This document shows, piece after piece, positions 58,431 through 64,000 of a stretch of 64,000 bases of DNA; within the stretch, counting starts at the first letter, position 1; each line of letters starts with the position of its first letter. The stretch lies in assembly GCA_900095095.1 (NCBI GenBank), contig FMBT01000461.1:25890-89889 (forward strand). The letters run 5' to 3'. This DNA comes from Fragilariopsis cylindrus CCMP1102 (taxonomy: Eukaryota; Bacillariophyta; Bacillariophyceae; Bacillariales; Bacillariaceae). The position numbers and the translations under genes are program-made. The notes beneath the pieces are model-generated. The model worked only from the letters and a program-made list of their open reading frames with translations, was not told the origin of the DNA and made no database searches.

Positions 58431-60236
58431 TTATTCATTATCATCTAAAAACAATTTATATTTATTTTTATTAATCCAATCATAATAATTACCACCAAAT
58501 CTATCATACTGATGTACAGCATAGGAACGTTGACCATTCATATCTAAAAAATATCCATCACTATCAGTTAGACCATATTGTAATCCTAACCAATTTTTAC
58601 GTTCAGGATGTGATTTTGGTTTATCTTTACCATCTTCCTCTCTTGATAAATCATATGGATCATTATGTGAATTACCACTATATTCATTTTTAGCGGTATG
58701 CAGTGCTTTTTTATTTTCGGTATGGGAATGTAATATTAATGATGCTTGTGCACCAACAGTATTAATTATACCCATTCGATTGATGATCGATGTCACACCA
58801 CCACGTATCGATGTATTATTTAATTTACCAGAATAATATAAATAATTATGCATGGATTGATCATCACCATTAGTATCAAAGCAACAACATATAGGATGTG
58901 ACATCCATTCATACATTTCAATTTGCATTATATTTAAATAATCGATCATCGCATTTCTTGTACCAATTGTTGTACCGGAACATAACATAGGCTCATCATA
59001 GTGTACGTTCTTACAATCACCTACCGGCCAATCGACTAACCAATGTGTGGTCCGTACTGTATAAAATTCTTGAAATACTTGTAATCCTATTATAGATGTT
59101 TTCTCAAATGGATTTCGTTGAAATATTGTATCTCTCATATCTGTTATTAATACAGGTCCACCACATTTTTTTCAGGATCCGAATGACCACCACATTCTAT
59201 TAAATAATCTCTTAATAATGGAAAACGTGCTGTTTTATATTTATTTTTATTTAAATAGGAGAAGAAAAGAAAAGGGAAAAGAATGAGATGGAAATACATA
59301 CACGGATGGATGGAAATAAAGTGGAACGGTAAGCCAACAAAACATGCATTCTTTTAGTTCGTTGAATAATCACAAAACACTTTTTCAAGATTCTCGTGTA
59401 ATGCATTTTTAAATTTCCTTTCTATGAAGTGAATCGAATCAATCAAGTCTGCCGTACAATTATGTGTACAGAGTACAAATAAATAATCACGTGAATGAAA
59501 CTTAACTTAACTAACAAAACAATAACTTACCCCAACGATGTTTTAGATTCGAATATGGATATAAACATGTCACTAATTCACGATCATGTGAATTCTCAAT
59601 TTCCTCCAATGTTTTATTTTGTAATTCTTTTTTTATATTCTCATGATTGCATTTACTATATTGAACTTTTTTAATTATTACATTTTTTGAAAGTAGGTAT
59701 GCTTCAATATCCTTTTCCAGTATTGGTGCCACTGCTAATATAATATTCCCTATGAAACCAGTTTTACGCAATGAACCAACAAAATGCTGATAATCTAATA
59801 AACTATATCCGGTTGCCATTGCCATCACTGTTGCTGTGCTACTATCATCATAATTATCACTATCACTCACTACAACGGCAGCAGTAGCAGTAGCAAGAGG
59901 AGTCGTCACTATAGTATCAGTATTAGCATCATCAACAACAGTAGGACAAGGTTTGCCACCACCACCTTCCGAGGAAGAAGAAGAGAATCCATTCGCTTTA
60001 TCCGTTATTCGGCCGCCATCAGTGTTATGATAGCTATAATCAGTACTTTGACGAAGTGTATTCGTATACATTAATAATAATAATGTAATATTTAATAAAA
60101 GCAATCCATATTTACTACCGAATAACGATGAAAGAACGTTGTTTACTCCTTTCGTCTTATTATTATTTAAATTTGTTCGTCGATTAGCAGTATTCAACAT
60201 GCTGTTACTACCACTACTAGCAGTATTAACATTCAT
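58431..60236 (-). CDS. Golgi type II glycosyltransferase-like protein, two exons
   Basis: About 501 residues. Exon 60236-59531 encodes a short cytosolic head, one membrane anchor (YGLLLLNITLLLLMY) and a lumenal start with YSLLDYQHFVGSLRKTGFIG and NIILAVAP; donor GTAAGT. Exon 59229-58431 starts ARFPLLRDYLIEC and has ITDMRDTIFQRNPFE, a D-x-R-D-x-x-F-Q-x-x-P-F motif typical of a GT-A-like glycosyltransferase group, then ILHSHTENK and YAVHQYDRFG, which look like late catalytic segments. The T7 run at 59166-59172 is one base short for the frame (DPEK to GGPVLIT). The sugar and acceptor are unknown; cell-wall or secreted glycan assembly is likely from topology. Confidence 0.8.
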
Positions 60237-61079
60237 TTTTTTCTTGTCTTCTTCTGCGAGATCGGTACAGTATGCCTACTGCACTATTGATGATACTGCA
60301 AAAAATAAATCACATCCATCAGCGCAGATCGTCGTGAATTTTTTAAATCCAAAATGATGTTTTAGAAAGTCGGGCAAACCGCGCGAACCGAACTTCACTA
60401 CCGGGACTCAGAAAAGACGTGAAACAAGCAAACTAACAATCCCATGGTCGACAACTCAACTCGACCCGACCTCCCCTTGCTTCCTCCGCTAAGCTGTTTG
60501 TAATTCGATCACCATGACAATAATGCACTAGGGCAAAGTTATGTGGTGATAGATCGATCCTTAACAGTATACCTCCTGTCCTTCCACCCATCCATCTCTC
60601 ATGGCTATAGAAAGGCACACCAGGTTCCCCGTGTCAAAACAAGCGACCGAATTTGATGAACCATACACGACCCGTAGCGTCGTGGACTAATCGGTTCCCA
60701 ATTGCTTAGGATAACACCTATTAGTACTACGATATTCGTTCAATTTTGAATGTGATGTAGTATGAAAAACTACGGTATTAGTACAACTATACAGGCTGGT
60801 AGATTCTTTTTCTTTTAAATCAAGTAAGACGACTTTTCTTATATTTTTTTTACATATAAATTATTTATTTATCTGTTGGATGATTACAAGTACCGTACGT
60901 ACACAAGGTAATGATCGCCATCGTCGTCATCGTCCATAGTTACCATTACATCTCAATCATTTTCTACTTTTCATCCCAACCTTTTCTTCCCCATATTCCG
61001 ATTCTCTTTTTCTTACTTTAATTGTTTCTTGATTATTTTAAGATCGTTCAATTATAGATTGTTTTTCTTTTCCGTTTGT
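60237..61079. other. 840-base intergenic region
   Basis: Upstream of the glycosyltransferase and downstream of the Cys-rich gene. No gene recognised. Confidence 0.3.
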
Positions 61080-61439
61080 TTAATCTCTATTCATAATAGT
61101 TTTCATTGGCATACAGGGACCACATTTGGGATAAATTGTACAACCTAATATCGTAATAGCGGCAGGAACTTCCTCATTGGTGGGAAATGCTGCTGAGATT
61201 ACCGCACAACAAACTTGTACTTGTGCATTACAACATCCATCACCATCACAGGTTGGTCCACAACAACAACATGGAAGACAGGGTGCACCAGTCTTACAAC
61301 ACATTTCACAATTCAAACAACAACAACCAACTTTACCCGAACATAAGGCACAACTGGGATAGGTTGAACAATTACAACAACACAAGGCACAACATAATGT
61401 TAATTTTGTTTCATCGACCGCATCATCATGACCACCCAT
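61080..61439 (-). CDS. Small protein with 27 cysteines
   Basis: An intact 119-residue frame from ATG at 61439 with 27 Cys (23 percent), many in CC, CCC and CCCC blocks: LTLCCALCCCNCSTYPSC, VGCCCLNCEMCC, CLPCCCCGPTC, GCCNAQVQVCC. The C-terminal third is hydrophobic (VPAAITILGCTIYPKCGPC). There is no signal peptide, so the cysteines may bind metal or be acylated rather than form disulfides; Cys-rich small proteins such as PLAC8-type are a possible comparison. Family not recognised with confidence. It is divergent from the sulfotransferase gene at 62350 with a 910-base space between. Confidence 0.75.
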   Translation of the reverse strand: MGGHDDAVDETKLTLCCALCCCNCSTYPSCALCSGKVGCCCLNCEMCCKTGAPCLPCCCCGPTCDGDGCCNAQVQVCCAVISAAFPTNEEVPAAITILGCTIYPKCGPCMPMKTIMNRD

Positions 61440-62063
61440 TTTATTGTTTTTGTTTATGTTTCGTTTCTATTTTTAAAGAATTGATTTGAAGTGAATTGAA
61501 TACAATCGATATTGTTTTTGTGAACCTTTCTTCTTATTTCGTGTATTGGCTTGTGAAAGACGACGACGACGTTGTTTGCTTCTTGGCATTGTACTAGTGA
61601 CAGTACCGTATTGCGTTTTGTTTCGCTCATTTTTCGGAATGTCGTTGACACCTTGATTTTTGCCTTCGGGTTGACGCGCGTGTTATTAGCGTGCCGTTGA
61701 GATGAGGCGTTGGATACCACAGTACCACAGTAGAATTGTCAATCGAAAATGAGCGATGCATGCATGCACGACATAACAATGCATTTTTTTTTGACACGAA
61801 TAGAGTTTTGTAGAGCACGACTAAAAACTTCTTCCGGCAAGATTTAGTTCGGTGAGAAATGTAAAAGGGGCAACCCATCCCCCTTCCTTCCTGAAATATA
61901 GCATATGCACACTACCTAGCGTGAATGAAATAAAAATGAAGGAAAGCTGACTCGACTGACTCGACTCGACTCACTCGACTCGAACGTCACTCCTTGTCTT
62001 AAAATCACGATTTCTAATTTCAAACAAAAATCGACATAACCGTCGTCCACACCGTACAAAAAT

Positions 62064-62094
<31 letters not shown>

Positions 62095-62349
62095 AGAGAA
62101 GAGAGTAAGGGCAAGAGAGAGAAAGAGAGAGAAAGGAAGAGAGAAAGAGAGAGAAATAGCGTGGCGGTTGTGACAGTAGTGTTCGAGCAACAACAACAAC
62201 AACAACAACAACGACGACGACGACGAAATCGAAATCGAAATCGAATATAAGCAGTACTAATATTATAGTAATCGTATAAGAAATAAAGGTAGCTGCATAA
62301 TATATGCAAGCAACAGTATACAGCAAACAGAAAAACTCTATATGGTATC
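61440..62349. promoter_or_regulatory. Divergent intergenic region with purine microsatellite
   Basis: About 900 bases. GA-rich tract at 62064-62160 and CAA/CGA triplets at 62189-62226, both probably in the 5' region of the sulfotransferase gene. Confidence 0.4.
62064..62160. repeat. GA-rich purine tract
   Basis: Long GAGA run with interruptions; homopurine strand could form triplex DNA. Spurious frames on the opposite strand here read Ser/Leu. Confidence 0.9.
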
Positions 62350-63957
62350 ATGAGCAATAAATATAACAATAACGGTACTCCTACTAGTACTAGCAGTATT
62401 AGTAGTAGTAGTGCGAATAACAATGATAATAAAAGCAATACAAATAATAAAAGTAAGAACAGTAATCGTCCAGTACTATTAGTATTTTGTCTTCTTTTAA
62501 TTGGTATAGTAATGATAACAAAAGAATCAAATTTGATACCACAATATTCATATTCAAAAACTATGAGTACTATGAGTTTAGAACAAAAAATGGATCTAAC
62601 ACTTGCAGAAGATACAGATGATGATAAAACTATTACTACGGATAATAATAATGACGAAGAAGATGAAGTTCCTATTACAGTTACAGCTGAAGCAGCAGTT
62701 GTAGTTGTTCCTATTATTACCCCGGTTGTTGAAATTATTGCCAATAATAAGAATGAACAAGTACCACCATTACGACCAAATAATAAATATAATCCATCTT
62801 GGTTAGTGGTGAGTCATTCTAAAAAATTAGCAATCACCATTATACCAAAAGTGATGTGTTCTACAATACGGGATGCCTTTAATAATAAATTAGAACATTG
62901 TGGTTTGTCGACACCTATGACACCTGAACCTGAACCGGTACCTACTACTAATACTAATACTGATACTGATACGACTCATCATCCTGTAGTAGTAGTAGAT
63001 TCTGTAGTAGATTCTGATTCTGATTCTGATTCTTTTACTGAACAACAACAACAAATTGGTGGTTATAATAATAATACACTACCAATAAAGATATTACAAA
63101 AGATTCCATTAAAAGAACAAATTCAATTAAATACACTGAAACGACGGATGATACAGCGGTTTCAGGAGAAGAATGTTATCGGTAGATGTACAGAAGCACG
63201 ACGTAATCCAGAATTACGATATAATCATTCCATGTATCTAACAGAGGACCATTATACCACTGTACTCATTGTTCGAGATCCATTTGAACGTGCCTATAGT
63301 GCCTATAAAAATTCGGATAGTAATATAAATATATCTTTAAATAATGATGATGATGATGGTGGTGTATGTTCTAACACCACAAATTGTCCATTTGAAGTAT
63401 GGGTCAATAAATTAATTCATTTTCGACAAAGTAAGAATAGTGCTATAAAAAACAATGAACATTTTAAAACACAAATTGAAATTGCACAATTCCACAAAAT
63501 TCATTAACATTATAAATTACGAATGACCTCCAAGATCGATTTAACATTTTTATTTCAGGATTTAATGGGTTTCAAAAATGGCATACCAAAAGAACATATT
63601 AATTCCTCCTCATCTGCCTCAAAAAATAATAATGCAAATGGTAGTAGTAGTAGTAGAAGTAGTAAACGAAAACATTCAGGACGATTACAACAACAAAAGG
63701 ATGATAATAATGCTACTATTACTACTACTACTACTATAGATAATAATAATAGTGATAGAATATTAAAATTATTTGAATCAATATCATCAAAAACAATGAA
63801 TCAATTAGCAATATTCTATAAAGATGATTTAAAATTATGGCAAGAATTATTAGATTATGGTACACCACGTTCGTCATCACCTGGTGAAGAAATTACTCTT
63901 TATGATTATTATTTATTATCAGATCAGAAACAGATCAAACTCGAAAGAAAACTGTAA
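62350..63957 (+). CDS. Golgi carbohydrate sulfotransferase, with an in-frame TAA
   Basis: Moves sulfate from PAPS to a sugar, in the Golgi lumen. ATG at 62350, low-complexity head, one anchor (PVLLVFCLLLIGIVMI), then WLVVSHSKKLAITIIPKVMC, ST (5'-phosphosulfate loop), a Thr/Asp-rich insert, VLIVRDPFERAYSAYKN (3'-phosphate loop), CPFEVWVNKLI and NEHFKTQIEIAQFHKIH. A TAA at 63505 follows, but the same frame carries on (HYKLRMTSKIDLTFLFQDLM) to a second stop at 63955. The segments on either side look like one protein of about 535 residues. A GT-AG intron from 63434 would skip the stop, but also removes the conserved NEHF region. A read error, a null allele or readthrough are options. Confidence 0.75.
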
Positions 63958-64000
63958 TACGAACAACGCTGGTACTATTAATTAATAATAATAAATCATC

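Noticed and set aside
63434-63558. Intron in the sulfotransferase that would remove the TAA
   Set aside because: The splice sites exist, but the removed part includes the conserved NEHF segment and the flanking frame is protein-like throughout; kept only as an option.

Overview
The window is nuclear DNA of a unicellular photosynthetic stramenopile, most likely a pennate diatom of the Fragilariopsis/Pseudo-nitzschia type. The reasons are AT-rich sequence, short GT-AG introns, asparagine- and serine-rich low-complexity proteins, a zeta-carotene desaturase relic of algal type, a ferric reductase, a lineage-type ankyrin-like protein and SulP, ABCG and aquaporin transporters. The species is inferred, not shown.

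Layout. 1-5.8 kb: an FHA-domain protein (minus, cut by the window edge), a secreted Cys-rich cell-surface protein (plus) and an ankyrin-like protein (minus). 5.9-8.3 kb: a non-coding repeat element (copy A). 8.6-15 kb: an EF-hand protein and a five-exon SulP anion transporter with STAS and cyclic-nucleotide-binding domains. 15.7-24 kb: an ER-anchored fatty-acid-binding-like protein, a zinc-ribbon protein with a 30-residue duplication, a RING-finger protein with two IQ motifs, and a coiled-coil protein that may be kinetochore Mis12. 24.7-30.4 kb: a seven-exon ferric reductase and a three-exon aquaporin. 31.5-35.1 kb: a second copy (B) of the element, in opposite orientation. 36.6-41 kb: a fasciclin surface protein with a 12-bp minisatellite, a solo element end, and a cPLA2-like lipase. 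42.2-43.3 kb: a decayed zeta-carotene desaturase. 44.9-48.3 kb: a large GT41 O-GlcNAc-transferase-like protein. 49.7-56.8 kb: an ABCG transporter, a PRP4-type splicing kinase and a small membrane protein. 57.3-64 kb: a zinc-finger protein, a Golgi glycosyltransferase, a 27-cysteine protein and a Golgi sulfotransferase.

Many otherwise well-conserved genes carry single-base frame breaks, mostly in homopolymers and in both directions, with intact splice sites. This looks like sequence or assembly error rather than decay. The desaturase is different: it has lost blocks of sequence and its start, and is a real pseudogene. The genes are not arranged as a pathway. Several fit secretion and the cell surface (fasciclin, Cys-rich protein, sulfotransferase, glycosyltransferase) or nutrient and water transport (ferric reductase, SulP, ABCG, aquaporin). 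The most notable unexplained structure is the repeat-element pair, which shares both outer ends but differs by an inverted internal segment.
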